Source: JBBQED01 sp038320345 | GTDB lineage: Bacteria; Bacteroidota; Bacteroidia; AKYH767-A; OLB10 | NCBI GenBank assembly: GCA_038320345.1 | Contig: JBBQED010000008.1 | Coordinates: 62,001-126,000, forward strand | Length of the DNA: 64,000 nucleotides | Reading direction: 5' to 3' | Shown: piece by piece, positions 35,769 through 44,308 of the stretch | Numbering within the stretch: position 1 is the first letter of the stretch | How the letters are laid out: the number at the start of each line of letters is the position of its first letter | Program-made: the position numbers and the translations under genes | Notes under the pieces: generated by a model | The model's input: the letters and a program-made list of their open reading frames with translations, nothing else | What the model was told of the DNA's origin: nothing | Database searches by the model: none

Positions 35769-37295
35769 ATGAAAAAAGTAGCATTAATTATTTTAGATGG
35801 ATGGGGACTAGCTGCAAAATCGAAACGAAACGCTATTAGTCAGGCGAATACTCCTTTTGTAGATAGTCTGATGCAGAACTATCCACATTCTACCTTGGTT
35901 GCCTCTGGCGAAGATGTTGGATTGCCTGAAGGACAGATGGGGAACTCTGAAGTTGGTCATCTTAATCTAGGTGCAGGACGTATCGTGTGGCAAGAACTTG
36001 CAAATATTAATAAATCCATTCGTGAACATACGTTGGATAAAATGCCAGAATTAATTAATGCTTTTACGATTGCAAAAGAAAGAAATTGTAACCTTCACTT
36101 TATCGGACTTGTTTCTGATGGTGGCGTACATGCTCATATTAATCATTTAAAAAGGCTTTGTTCACTCGCAAGTGAAAATGGTGTCTCAAAAGTTTTTGTA
36201 CATGCTTTTACGGATGGAAGAGATACGGATCCCAAAAGCGGTTTAGGCTTTCTAAAAGATCTAAATACGCACCTCAAATCTAGCGGCGGACAATTAGCTA
36301 GCATCACCGGACGATATTTTGCGATGGATCGTGATAAACGTTGGGAGAGGGTGAAAATCGCTTATGATGCACTGGTAAATGGAATAGGCGTACAAACTCA
36401 TGATTGGGAATTATCACTACTACAATCTTATGATAATCATGTTACAGATGAATTCATCAAACCAATTATTGTAAATGGAAATGATAATAAACCTTTAGCT
36501 GTTATCGCTGAAAATGATGTAGTCATTTGTTTTAATTTCAGAACAGATCGTTGCCGCGAGATCACCGAAGTTTTAACGCAGGATAACAAACCGGAAATGC
36601 AGATGAACAAACTCAATCTGCATTATGTCACAATGACGCGGTATGATGATACTTTCAAAAATATAGATATCATTTTCGAAAAAGATAATTTAGTTAATAC
36701 TCTTGGAGAAGTTCTAGAGCAGCAAAACAAGCTACAAATTAGGATTGCTGAAACCGAAAAATATCCCCATGTTACTTTTTTCTTCTCTGGAGGAAGAGAG
36801 GTTCCTTTTAAAGGTGAACAAAGAATCATGGTTGCTTCGCCGAAAGTTGCAACGTATGACTTGCAGCCTGAAATGAGTGCCCCCGAAGTGAAAGATGCAA
36901 TAGTAAAAGAATTGCTGAAAGGGGAAACAGATTTCGTTTGTCTGAATTTTGCGAATGCCGATATGGTAGGCCACACTGGAGTATTTAGTGCTGCAATAAA
37001 AGCGATAGAAACTGTTGATCAGTGCCTCAAAGAAGTTGTTACTGCTGGCCTTTCTCAACAATATGCGTTCATTATCCTTGCAGATCATGGAAATGCAGAT
37101 ATGATGGTCAATCCTGATGGGAGTCCGAACACTGCGCATACTACCAACCTTGTGCCTTGCATTTTAGTAGATAATGATGAAAAATTCCAACTCACTCCGG
37201 GACGTTTAGCTGACATTGCGCCTACAATTCTTCACCTGATGAATCTTCCGGTTCCCGTTGAAATGACTGGAAAAAATTTAGTGACTATCGTATAA
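35769..37295 (+). CDS. gpmI: Phosphoglycerate mutase, 2,3-BPG-independent
   Basis: Interconverts 3- and 2-phosphoglycerate in glycolysis and gluconeogenesis, using two Mn ions. 508 residues of the alkaline-phosphatase superfamily: LIILDGWG at 7-13, the phosphoserine loop MGNSEVGH with Ser60, FTDGRDTDPKS, FNFRTDRCREI, and metal ligands in NFANADMVGHTG and LADHGNADMM. Length is typical. The PorG-like copy 3 starts 22 bp after it and may be cotranscribed. Confidence 0.96.
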   Translation: MKKVALIILDGWGLAAKSKRNAISQANTPFVDSLMQNYPHSTLVASGEDVGLPEGQMGNSEVGHLNLGAGRIVWQELANINKSIREHTLDKMPELINAFTIAKERNCNLHFIGLVSDGGVHAHINHLKRLCSLASENGVSKVFVHAFTDGRDTDPKSGLGFLKDLNTHLKSSGGQLASITGRYFAMDRDKRWERVKIAYDALVNGIGVQTHDWELSLLQSYDNHVTDEFIKPIIVNGNDNKPLAVIAENDVVICFNFRTDRCREITEVLTQDNKPEMQMNKLNLHYVTMTRYDDTFKNIDIIFEKDNLVNTLGEVLEQQNKLQIRIAETEKYPHVTFFFSGGREVPFKGEQRIMVASPKVATYDLQPEMSAPEVKDAIVKELLKGETDFVCLNFANADMVGHTGVFSAAIKAIETVDQCLKEVVTAGLSQQYAFIILADHGNADMMVNPDGSPNTAHTTNLVPCILVDNDEKFQLTPGRLADIAPTILHLMNLPVPVEMTGKNLVTIV

Positions 37296-37317
37296 TTCAT
37301 CAGCATGAAAAATTGAA

Positions 37318-38217
37318 ATGAATAAATTTAAATTGTTTTTTAGTGTATTATGTTTTTGCAGCATGTATTTTAACATGTTGAATGCTCAGTCACGATTAGG
37401 ATTATTTATCGGAGGTGGCACCAATTGGTATTATGGGGATATGAATGATCGGCTATTAACACATCCGAAATTATTCCGGTATTATTTTAATGGAGGACTC
37501 ATCTATACGATCAATCCTTACTTCGATGCTGAACTAGGATTTCTTGCAGGAAAAATTGCAGGTGCTGATTCTCTCGCAATACAAAGTTTTAACCTGAAAA
37601 GAAATCTCTCGTTCGTTTCTCAAATAAGAGAAATTTCTGCAAGAGTGAATTATCATCCTTTAGGATATGGCGGTAGAAATAAACCGCGGAGATTCAGTCC
37701 TTACTTATTTGCAGGAATTGGATATTTTCATCACAACCCTAAAGCAAAACTTAATGGTGAGCTGGTGGAATTGCAACCGCTCGGCACCGAAGGACAATTC
37801 ATCAACGGTGATGGAAATCCGAAACCTTATAAACTCTATCAGATTTCATTGCCTTTTGGAGTTGGAATTGAAACACAGCTCTCCAGATCTTTTGCCATCC
37901 GATTGGAAGTTGCAAATCACTTTACCTTCTTTGATCATTTGGATGACTTAAGTAGTGATTATGCTGATTCTACCAAACTTGCCGCTACTCCAAACGGTCC
38001 ACTTGCCGTTGAATTGGCATCCAATTTAGCTACCGGTTATCCAAAAGAAGGATTTGGCAGAGGTGATCCAAAAGATAATGACAGCTTCACCCATTTAGGA
38101 ATCAGTATAATATGGAGACCTGTTTTTCACGGTAAAGGTTCAGGAGGCAACAAAAACAGTAATGGACGATCGGGAGGTAAACGCAAGAAAAAAGCGAATT
38201 GCCCTGCTTACGGATGA
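37318..38217 (+). CDS. DUF6089 / PorG-like outer-membrane barrel (copy 3)
   Basis: 299 residues, signal peptide ending LNAQS, and the family blocks NLKRNLSFVSQIREI, LQPLGTEGQF and FFDHLDDLSSDYAD. It is clearly homologous to the pair at 12216-14014 but more diverged in the last block (the KTYTDY-type stretch is replaced). It ends in a strongly basic, Gly/Asn-rich tail (GSGGNKNSNGRSGGKRKKK) after the last strand, absent from the other two. It lies between gpmI and mfd, outside any secretion cluster. A structural role in T9SS is only inferred from family. Confidence 0.8.
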   Translation: MNKFKLFFSVLCFCSMYFNMLNAQSRLGLFIGGGTNWYYGDMNDRLLTHPKLFRYYFNGGLIYTINPYFDAELGFLAGKIAGADSLAIQSFNLKRNLSFVSQIREISARVNYHPLGYGGRNKPRRFSPYLFAGIGYFHHNPKAKLNGELVELQPLGTEGQFINGDGNPKPYKLYQISLPFGVGIETQLSRSFAIRLEVANHFTFFDHLDDLSSDYADSTKLAATPNGPLAVELASNLATGYPKEGFGRGDPKDNDSFTHLGISIIWRPVFHGKGSGGNKNSNGRSGGKRKKKANCPAYG

Positions 38218-38296
38218 TTTAGTTTTAAAATTCTAAGACTAGATTATTTTTAAGGGTTTCATGAACTAAACCTGACCCTGTCCGTTGTGCTTTCGT

Positions 38297-38304
38297 TAAC
38301 TTTG
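38297..38304 (+). promoter_or_regulatory. Bacteroidota -7 box of mfd
   Basis: TAACTTTG followed by C, 16 bp before the GTG start of mfd. Confidence 0.55.
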
Positions 38305-38320
38305 CAAAGAATTATTTGTA

Positions 38321-41300
38321 GTGGACTTATCGGCAGTATTGAATTCTTACAGGAGGCATGGGAACACTAGCCAACTGATAAAACTTCTCACCAGCAGATC
38401 AGCGAAAAGAATCCATCTGGAAGGATTGGTTGGTTCGGCTGATGCGATGGTGCTGGCAGCGCTATATCAAGAAATGGCTCATCCTGCCCTTTTTATCCTT
38501 GGTGATCGTGAAGAAGCCGCATACTTTCAGAATGATCTGGAAAATATTTTAGGTAATCAGAAAGCCTTACTTTATCCTTCTTCCTATAAAAAACCTTATC
38601 AGTTGGAACAGCCTGATAATAGTTTGGTTTTGCAAAGAGCAGAAGTACTGACCAGGATCAGTAAAAATCCAGGACACTTTTTAGTGATTACTTATCCCGA
38701 AGCCGTTCATGAACGGGTGGTGACCAAAAAATCACTAGAGCGCAATACGATGGAGGTAAAAGTTGGTGAAGGGCTGGAAGTAGAATTCCTCACTGAATTT
38801 TTACAAGAAAATAAATTTGAGAGAAATGATTTCGTGTATGAGCCCGGTCAGTTTGCCATCCGTGGTGGAATCATCGATGTATATTCTTTCGCTCATGAAC
38901 TCCCCTACCGGATTGAATTCTATGGTAAAAAAATAGAATCCATTCGTTCCTTCGATCCCTCTACTCAACTGTCAGAACAACAAATGGGATTCGTCACCAT
39001 CATTCCTAATATTCAGTCAGGAATGGTAACAGAAGCACATGAATCATTTTTTGATTTTATTCCTTCCGACACTGTTGTTTACGCTCGTGATCTCGGATAT
39101 ACTCTCAATGCAATAGAAAGTTCCTTGCAGAAAGTGGAAGAACGATATGGGGAAACTGTGATGATTGAAGAAGAACAATTAATCAGAACAGTTGCTGATT
39201 TATTTGATACAGTTAGTCAGGTTGAATTTAAACTGGAAAATAATATTGTAGTAGAGTTCGGACATAAAACGCACTTTAATCCAGATGCAGGAATACTTTA
39301 TCATATTACTTTACAACCTCATTTTAACAAAAACTTTACTTTACTCCTTGCTGATCTGTACAAAAATCAAAAGCAAGGTCTTACGAATTTGTTATTTTCA
39401 GATTCTGCACGACAAGCAGAAAGATTGTACACTATTTTTTCTGACTTACCTCGACCAGATGCATTCAAAGGCCAGGAATTGAAGTTTCATACCATACTGA
39501 CTGCATTACATCAGGGATTTATCGACCAAGATTTACGATTGGTTTGTTATACGGATCATCAGGTATTCGATCGCTATCATCGCTTCCGGTTAAAGAAAAA
39601 CTATAGTAAAAGTGAGGCCATCACGCTTAAGGAAATATATAGTCTCAAGCCAGGTGATTTCATCACGCATATTGATCATGGAGTAGGAAGATTTGCTGGA
39701 CTGGAAACTTTAATGGTGAATGATAAACCACAAGAAGCTATTCGTCTTATCTACAAAGACAATGACATTTTGTATATCAGTATTCACTCTTTACATAGGA
39801 TTGCAAGATTTACAAGTAAAGATGGAACTGCGCCTAATTTAAATAAACTCGGTTCCTCCGCGTGGAATACGCTGAAGCAAAAGACTAAGAAAAAAGTTAA
39901 GGATATTGCAAAAGATCTAATTGCGCTCTATGCAAAACGCCGAGCACAAAAAGGATTTGCGTTCACTCAAGATTCTTATATGCAAACGGAATTGGAAGCC
40001 TCCTTTATGTATGAGGATACTCCCGATCAAGTGAAATCGACAATTGATGTAAAGAAAGACATGGAGAAAGATTATCCTATGGATCGTCTGATTTGTGGTG
40101 ATGTTGGGTTTGGAAAAACGGAGATCGCAATTCGTGCGGCATTCAAAGCTGCGGCAGATGGAAAACAAGTGGCGATTCTCGTTCCCACTACAATTCTTGC
40201 CATGCAACATTATCGCACTTTTAAAGAACGCTTAAAAGATTTTCCATGTACCATAGATTACATTAACCGATTTAAATCCGCAGCGCGACAAACGGAAACG
40301 TTAAAACGGTTGGCAGAAGGAAAAATCGATATCATCATCGGTACGCATCGAATTCTGAGTAAGGATGTAAAGTTCAAGGATCTTGGACTAATGATCATTG
40401 ATGAAGAACAGAAGTTTGGTGTTTCCTCTAAAGAAAAACTGAAAGGCCTCCGAGTAAATGTAGACACTCTCACACTAACGGCGACGCCTATACCCCGTAC
40501 TTTACAATTTTCGTTGATGGGCGCACGTGATTTGTCGGTCATCAATACAGCACCTCCCAATCGTCACCCAGTAACTACAGAAGTACATGTTTTTAATGAT
40601 GATTTGATTCGTGATGCGATCGAATATGAAGTATCCAGAGGAGGTCAAGTATTCTTTGTGCACAATAGAGTGCATGACATTCACGATATGGCTGCTAAAA
40701 TTCAGAAGTTGTGTCCAGATATCAGGATTGGAATTGGACATGGGCAGATGGATGGAGATAAACTGGAAGACGTATTGATGCAGTTTGTAGAAGGCGAATC
40801 AGATTTATTATTAGCGACAACCATTATTGAATCTGGTTTAGATATCAGTAATGCAAATACGATGATCATTAATAATGCTCAGAATTTCGGACTCAGCGAT
40901 TTGCATCAGATGAGAGGACGTGTGGGAAGATCGAATAAAAAAGCCTTCTGTTATTTACTCGCACCTCCACTCACTGTATTAACCTCTGAAGCTCGTCAAC
41001 GATTAAAAGCTATTGAAGAACATTCAGAATTAGGTAGCGGATTTAATGTAGCTATGAAAGATCTAGATATTCGTGGCGCAGGAAATCTTTTAGGCGGAGA
41101 GCAAAGCGGTTTTATTTCTGAGATTGGTTTTGAAATGTATCATAAAATTCTTGATGAAGCCATTCAGGAATTAAAAGAAACAGATTTCAAAGGTCTCTTT
41201 CCAGCAGATGCCGAACCGAAATTTGTTCAAGATTGCCAGATTGATACTGATTTGGAAATGAGAATTCCTGAAGAGTATATCGAAAACATTGCCGAACGAC

Positions 41301-41716
41301 TTAGTTTGTATAAAGAACTCGATGAAATTGAAACCGAAGAAAAACTCTTAGCATTTGCAAATCAACTGAAAGATCGCTTCGGACCATTACCGTATCAAGC
41401 AGCGGAATTAATGAACACTATTCGCTTAAGATGGAAAGCAAGAGCTTTAGGATTTGAAAAAATTGTTTTGAAAAATCGAACCTTAAAAACCTATTTCGTC
41501 AACAATCCTCAATCGGCTTATTTCCAAAGTCCTCTCTTCGCTTCTTTATTAAGATTTGTACAGGCTAACCCGAGACTCTGTAAAATGAAAGAAGACAAGG
41601 GAAAACTTAGTCTGACCTTATTTCAAGTTGATAGTATTCGTGAAGCCTATAGCCTCCTTGAAAGGATGTTGCAATTTGAAAAAACGGAGACTCAGACATT
41701 CGTAAACCCTACTTAA
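38321..41716 (+). CDS. mfd: Transcription-repair coupling factor Mfd
   Basis: Removes RNA polymerase stalled at DNA lesions and recruits UvrA. 1131 residues: an UvrB-like N-terminal region (FILGDREEAAYF, VYEPGQFAIRGGIIDVY), the polymerase-interaction domain (HIDHGVGRFAGLETL), and a superfamily 2 translocase with Walker A GDVGFGKTE, DEEQ box (IIDEEQKFG), TLTATPIPRTLQ and the TRG region (MRGRVGRSNKKAFCYLL). A C-terminal TRCF domain follows. The start is GTG, as no ATG precedes the conserved N-terminus; the promoter box lies just upstream. Confidence 0.96.
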   Translation: MDLSAVLNSYRRHGNTSQLIKLLTSRSAKRIHLEGLVGSADAMVLAALYQEMAHPALFILGDREEAAYFQNDLENILGNQKALLYPSSYKKPYQLEQPDNSLVLQRAEVLTRISKNPGHFLVITYPEAVHERVVTKKSLERNTMEVKVGEGLEVEFLTEFLQENKFERNDFVYEPGQFAIRGGIIDVYSFAHELPYRIEFYGKKIESIRSFDPSTQLSEQQMGFVTIIPNIQSGMVTEAHESFFDFIPSDTVVYARDLGYTLNAIESSLQKVEERYGETVMIEEEQLIRTVADLFDTVSQVEFKLENNIVVEFGHKTHFNPDAGILYHITLQPHFNKNFTLLLADLYKNQKQGLTNLLFSDSARQAERLYTIFSDLPRPDAFKGQELKFHTILTALHQGFIDQDLRLVCYTDHQVFDRYHRFRLKKNYSKSEAITLKEIYSLKPGDFITHIDHGVGRFAGLETLMVNDKPQEAIRLIYKDNDILYISIHSLHRIARFTSKDGTAPNLNKLGSSAWNTLKQKTKKKVKDIAKDLIALYAKRRAQKGFAFTQDSYMQTELEASFMYEDTPDQVKSTIDVKKDMEKDYPMDRLICGDVGFGKTEIAIRAAFKAAADGKQVAILVPTTILAMQHYRTFKERLKDFPCTIDYINRFKSAARQTETLKRLAEGKIDIIIGTHRILSKDVKFKDLGLMIIDEEQKFGVSSKEKLKGLRVNVDTLTLTATPIPRTLQFSLMGARDLSVINTAPPNRHPVTTEVHVFNDDLIRDAIEYEVSRGGQVFFVHNRVHDIHDMAAKIQKLCPDIRIGIGHGQMDGDKLEDVLMQFVEGESDLLLATTIIESGLDISNANTMIINNAQNFGLSDLHQMRGRVGRSNKKAFCYLLAPPLTVLTSEARQRLKAIEEHSELGSGFNVAMKDLDIRGAGNLLGGEQSGFISEIGFEMYHKILDEAIQELKETDFKGLFPADAEPKFVQDCQIDTDLEMRIPEEYIENIAERLSLYKELDEIETEEKLLAFANQLKDRFGPLPYQAAELMNTIRLRWKARALGFEKIVLKNRTLKTYFVNNPQSAYFQSPLFASLLRFVQANPRLCKMKEDKGKLSLTLFQVDSIREAYSLLERMLQFEKTETQTFVNPT

Positions 41717-41925
41717 AATTTATTAAAGTATTGATTTTCAGTATTTTCAAAAATATTTTTAGCTAAAATCAACCTAGATCAATAAATATTAAGCTTTAAA
41801 GTCTGGGTATGGAATCAGTCACCATTTTAAGGCATTTTCACCCCTTACCTTCCTCAATTGACCAAAAGTTAAGCAGTAAAGGAGCGATCTGCACTGACCT
41901 TTGTTCTGTAACAAAAACAAAAGCT

Positions 41926-42021
41926 ATGTTAACGATCTCTATTATTATCATCACATCAGGAATTGGTGTAATCTGCTGGCAACAATATGTTGAAATGAAA
42001 ACCAATCAAAGTAAATCTTGA
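41926..42021 (+). CDS. Tiny single-helix membrane ORF (31 aa)
   Basis: The frame encodes a hydrophobic helix (LTISIIIITSGIGVIC) followed by a short polar tail with WQQYVEMK. The frame is open further upstream (to 41809), but a GACCTTTG box near 41896 favours this ATG. Its leader and layout closely resemble those of the small ORF at 42928 on the other side of the SET gene. Coding status is uncertain; support is the pairing with that second ORF. Confidence 0.35.
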   Translation: MLTISIIIITSGIGVICWQQYVEMKTNQSKS

Positions 42022-42141
42022 TGGTGAAACTTTACGCTAAAACTTTTAAGCAGTACTGATTGCTCATGTAGAATATAAGTCTGCATTCAGAATAGTGTGC
42101 TAAAGATTCAAAGGATCTTTTCCTTGCATCAGTGGATGTTC

Positions 42142-42149
42142 TATCTTTG
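42142..42149 (+). promoter_or_regulatory. Bacteroidota -7 box of the SET gene
   Basis: TATCTTTG followed by C, 24 bp before the ATG at 42174. It lies inside the longer open frame that begins at 42132, and so selects the inner start. Confidence 0.6.
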
Positions 42150-42173
42150 CCGACCGTTCAAGAACGTGTATTT

Positions 42174-42719
42174 ATGTTATATCTAAGAAAAAGCAATCTT
42201 CCAGGAGCCGGCAAAGGGCTCTTTACCAAACAAAAATTAACTCGTGGTGATATTGTTTGTGAATACGAAGGTGAAATTGTAACCTGGGCAGAATGTGTTC
42301 GACGTGCTAACGAAGGACATGAAGGTTATGTTTTTTTCATCACCAAAAACCGTTGTGTGGATGCTTACTTCACACCGATGGCGATGGGGCGATATGCGAA
42401 CGATGCAAAAGGTGTTGGACGTGTGGCAACCTTGCGTAACAACGCTCAGTATGAAATTAAATCACGAAACGGAGAGAAAAAAGTTTTTATCGTTGCCACT
42501 CGCACAATTCATCCTAGTGAAGAAATCTTAGTAGATTATGGTCAGGATTACTGGGAAAACCTCAGTAAAACAAAGCATCTCTATGATAAGATGAAACTAG
42601 ATGAAAAAGAGAAACGTGCAAAAGCAAAAGAGGCAAAAACAAAAGTAAAATCTCCATCGAAAAGAGTAAAAACTAAAAAGGCTGTTAAAACAAAAGCCGT
42701 TGCCAAGAAGAAAAAATAA
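42174..42719 (+). CDS. SET-domain protein lysine methyltransferase with H1-like tail
   Basis: 181 residues. Residues 1-130 form a compact SET domain: GAGKG at 11-15 (SAM-binding GxG), GRYANDA at 72-78 (position of the canonical NHS motif, with Asn75), and ILVDYG at 118-123 with the catalytic-type Tyr122. Residues 141-181 are a disordered tail with 18 lysines in 41 residues and an SPSKR element, like eukaryotic histone H1 or bacterial H1-like proteins. It would transfer methyl groups from SAM to lysine; the substrate is unknown, and the tail suggests nucleic-acid or chromatin localisation. No pre-SET or post-SET cysteines are seen. Confidence 0.85.
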   Translation: MLYLRKSNLPGAGKGLFTKQKLTRGDIVCEYEGEIVTWAECVRRANEGHEGYVFFITKNRCVDAYFTPMAMGRYANDAKGVGRVATLRNNAQYEIKSRNGEKKVFIVATRTIHPSEEILVDYGQDYWENLSKTKHLYDKMKLDEKEKRAKAKEAKTKVKSPSKRVKTKKAVKTKAVAKKKK

Positions 42720-42927
42720 TTGATCTATTGAAGTTAAACATTCAGAATGGGTTCTATTTAATTTAGGAAGCAATTTTTGAAATACTCCCTTAATTCTAGA
42801 ACAATCTTCAAACTATTTCTATATTTTCATTAACAAAAATCTGTTTAAATCTTAACAATTTCTTTAGACAATTTTTCGGTTCTCCGAATTTTAATTCCGA
42901 TCTTTGTGGCTGTAAATTGACAAAAAA

Positions 42928-43035
42928 ATGTTTCCTTCTATAGCTATTATTACTGTTGCTTCGGCCATCGTACTTTACACGCAGTTTTCAGAACAATTTT
43001 CAGGGAAGAAGAAAAAAGATACCGCTTCTCGATAA
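42928..43035 (+). CDS. Tiny single-helix membrane ORF (35 aa)
   Basis: Opens with a hydrophobic helix (FPSIAIITVASAIVLY), then QFSEQFSG and a basic KKKK stop-transfer-like cluster, giving a one-pass protein with the C-terminus inside by the positive-inside rule. A GATCTTTG box resembling TAnnTTTG lies 27 bp before the ATG, and no Shine-Dalgarno is present. I do not recognise a family. The helix, Q-x-x-E tail and leader parallel the ORF at 41926. Confidence 0.45.
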   Translation: MFPSIAIITVASAIVLYTQFSEQFSGKKKKDTASR

Positions 43036-43057
43036 GGAAAAAGAGGCTGCTAATTAT

Positions 43058-43249
43058 TTATTTTTTCTTTTTCTTTCTGATCTTATCTACTTCAATCTGC
43101 TGAAAGTTTAATTCCATTTCATTTGCATTTTTGAACATGGAACGGGTGAAATCCCTGCCTTCTATTTTTATGAAGCCTTCATGAACTCCAATTAGTATTG
43201 GTTTTTTCTGGCATAAGGCTTGTTTCCGGCTTAGCATTACCTCATTCAT
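43058..43249 (-). CDS. Small basic hypothetical protein (63 aa)
   Basis: Minus-strand frame between two plus-strand genes, overlapping neither. The product is soluble and basic, with KPILIGVHEGFIKIEGRDFT in the middle and a terminal run of five lysines. No family recognised. It would be divergent from the DUF4476 gene, with starts 26 bp apart. Codon use looks ordinary for this genome, but nothing else supports expression. Confidence 0.35.
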   Translation of the reverse strand: MNEVMLSRKQALCQKKPILIGVHEGFIKIEGRDFTRSMFKNANEMELNFQQIEVDKIRKKKKK

Positions 43250-43260
43250 CTAACTAAACT

Positions 43261-43269
43261 AAAGGAGGA
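43261..43269 (+). promoter_or_regulatory. Strong Shine-Dalgarno before the DUF4476 gene
   Basis: AAAGGAGGA lies 6 bp before the ATG at 43276. Most genes in this window show no Shine-Dalgarno, so this is an exception and fixes the start. Confidence 0.7.
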
Positions 43270-43275
43270 ACTGTT

Positions 43276-43974
43276 ATGAAAAAGTACATTTTTACGCTCG
43301 CAATTAGTATGCTGGTTCTGGGAAAAGCAAACGCTAACCATCAGCTTTCAGATCTTACCGTTCGTCTTCACGACTTTCATCCTGTCATCGTTGAATTCGA
43401 CAATTACAGTTACAATACCCCTACTACCAAATTTATTATTAATGATATTCAACCTGGCCGTCACCGACTGATGGTTTGGGCAGTAGCAGAAAACAATTAT
43501 TACTACCCTAATAACTCACCACGTTTGATGTTCAGCGGATTTGTTGACGTACTTCCTTCAGCTTTGATTAATACGATGATCACAAAAAATCATGCTTTGA
43601 AAGTTGTGCGGGTGACCCAAAAGTTTGAAGAGCCTATTGTCTATGCTCCTTATTATCCAAACTATACTCCTGCTCCATTGCCAATAGAAATGTCTTGTGT
43701 AAATTTCGAATCTTTGAAAGCTACTATTGCGAGCAAGAGTTTTGAAAGCACCCGATTAAATATTGCAAAACAAGTAATTAGTAATAATTTGGTAAGCACT
43801 AGGCAAGTTGCCGAACTCATGGATCTAATGACCTTTGAAACTACCAAACTAGAACTCGCAAAATTTGCATATCGGTACACCGTAGATCCTAGCAACTACT
43901 ATCTCACTTACAATCAGTTCACCTTTGAAAGCAGTATCCACGAATTGAGTCAATATATCGATCACCATTCATAA
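43276..43974 (+). CDS. DUF4476 secreted protein
   Basis: 232 residues with a signal peptide (KKYIFTLAISMLVLGKANA). The N-terminal half (about 25-115) is beta-rich, with VRLHDFHPVIVEFDNY and NDIQPGRHRLMVW, resembling a carboxypeptidase-regulatory or Ig-like fold. The C-terminal 90 residues are a DUF4476 domain (FESLKATIASKSFESTRLNIAKQVI, QVAELMDLMTFETTKLELAKFAY, QFTFESSIHELSQYI). The family is widespread in Bacteroidota and has no known role. Unusually for this genome it has a strong ribosome binding site, so high expression is plausible. Confidence 0.82.
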   Translation: MKKYIFTLAISMLVLGKANANHQLSDLTVRLHDFHPVIVEFDNYSYNTPTTKFIINDIQPGRHRLMVWAVAENNYYYPNNSPRLMFSGFVDVLPSALINTMITKNHALKVVRVTQKFEEPIVYAPYYPNYTPAPLPIEMSCVNFESLKATIASKSFESTRLNIAKQVISNNLVSTRQVAELMDLMTFETTKLELAKFAYRYTVDPSNYYLTYNQFTFESSIHELSQYIDHHS

Positions 43975-44001
43975 TGAGCAGTAGCCCTGCAGAATGTTAC
44001 T

Positions 44002-44026
44002 CCCGGCCCGTAAGCCGGGTTTTTTA
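44002..44026 (+). terminator. Terminator of the DUF4476 gene
   Basis: CCCGGC-CCGTAA-GCCGGG followed by seven T. The rest of the 334-bp gap to korA holds only the korA promoter region. Confidence 0.85.
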
Positions 44027-44268
44027 TGGGGAGTCGATCTTGTTTGATGCGCAGGTCAGTGTTTAAAGTAGTATTTATTAACCCAAAAGAAGCTTTCAAT
44101 CAGGTGTCAACTTGTACTTAGATCATTATCATTCACAAACAGAGGTACTAACCCTCCTCAATTTGGAATCTTTTTAACTGATAATCAAGCAGAACTAAAG
44201 AAGCCTGAATTAATCATGATCTTCACAACTCCTTAGAATTCAAGAAAAAATCCCGCTAAAAAAATCTG

Positions 44269-44276
44269 TATTTTTG
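44269..44276 (+). promoter_or_regulatory. Bacteroidota -7 box of korAB
   Basis: TATTTTTG matches TAnnTTTG, 32 bp before the korA ATG. Confidence 0.5.
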
Positions 44277-44308
44277 TTATTATTACCTTTCAGCAGAAAT
44301 TTAGAATT

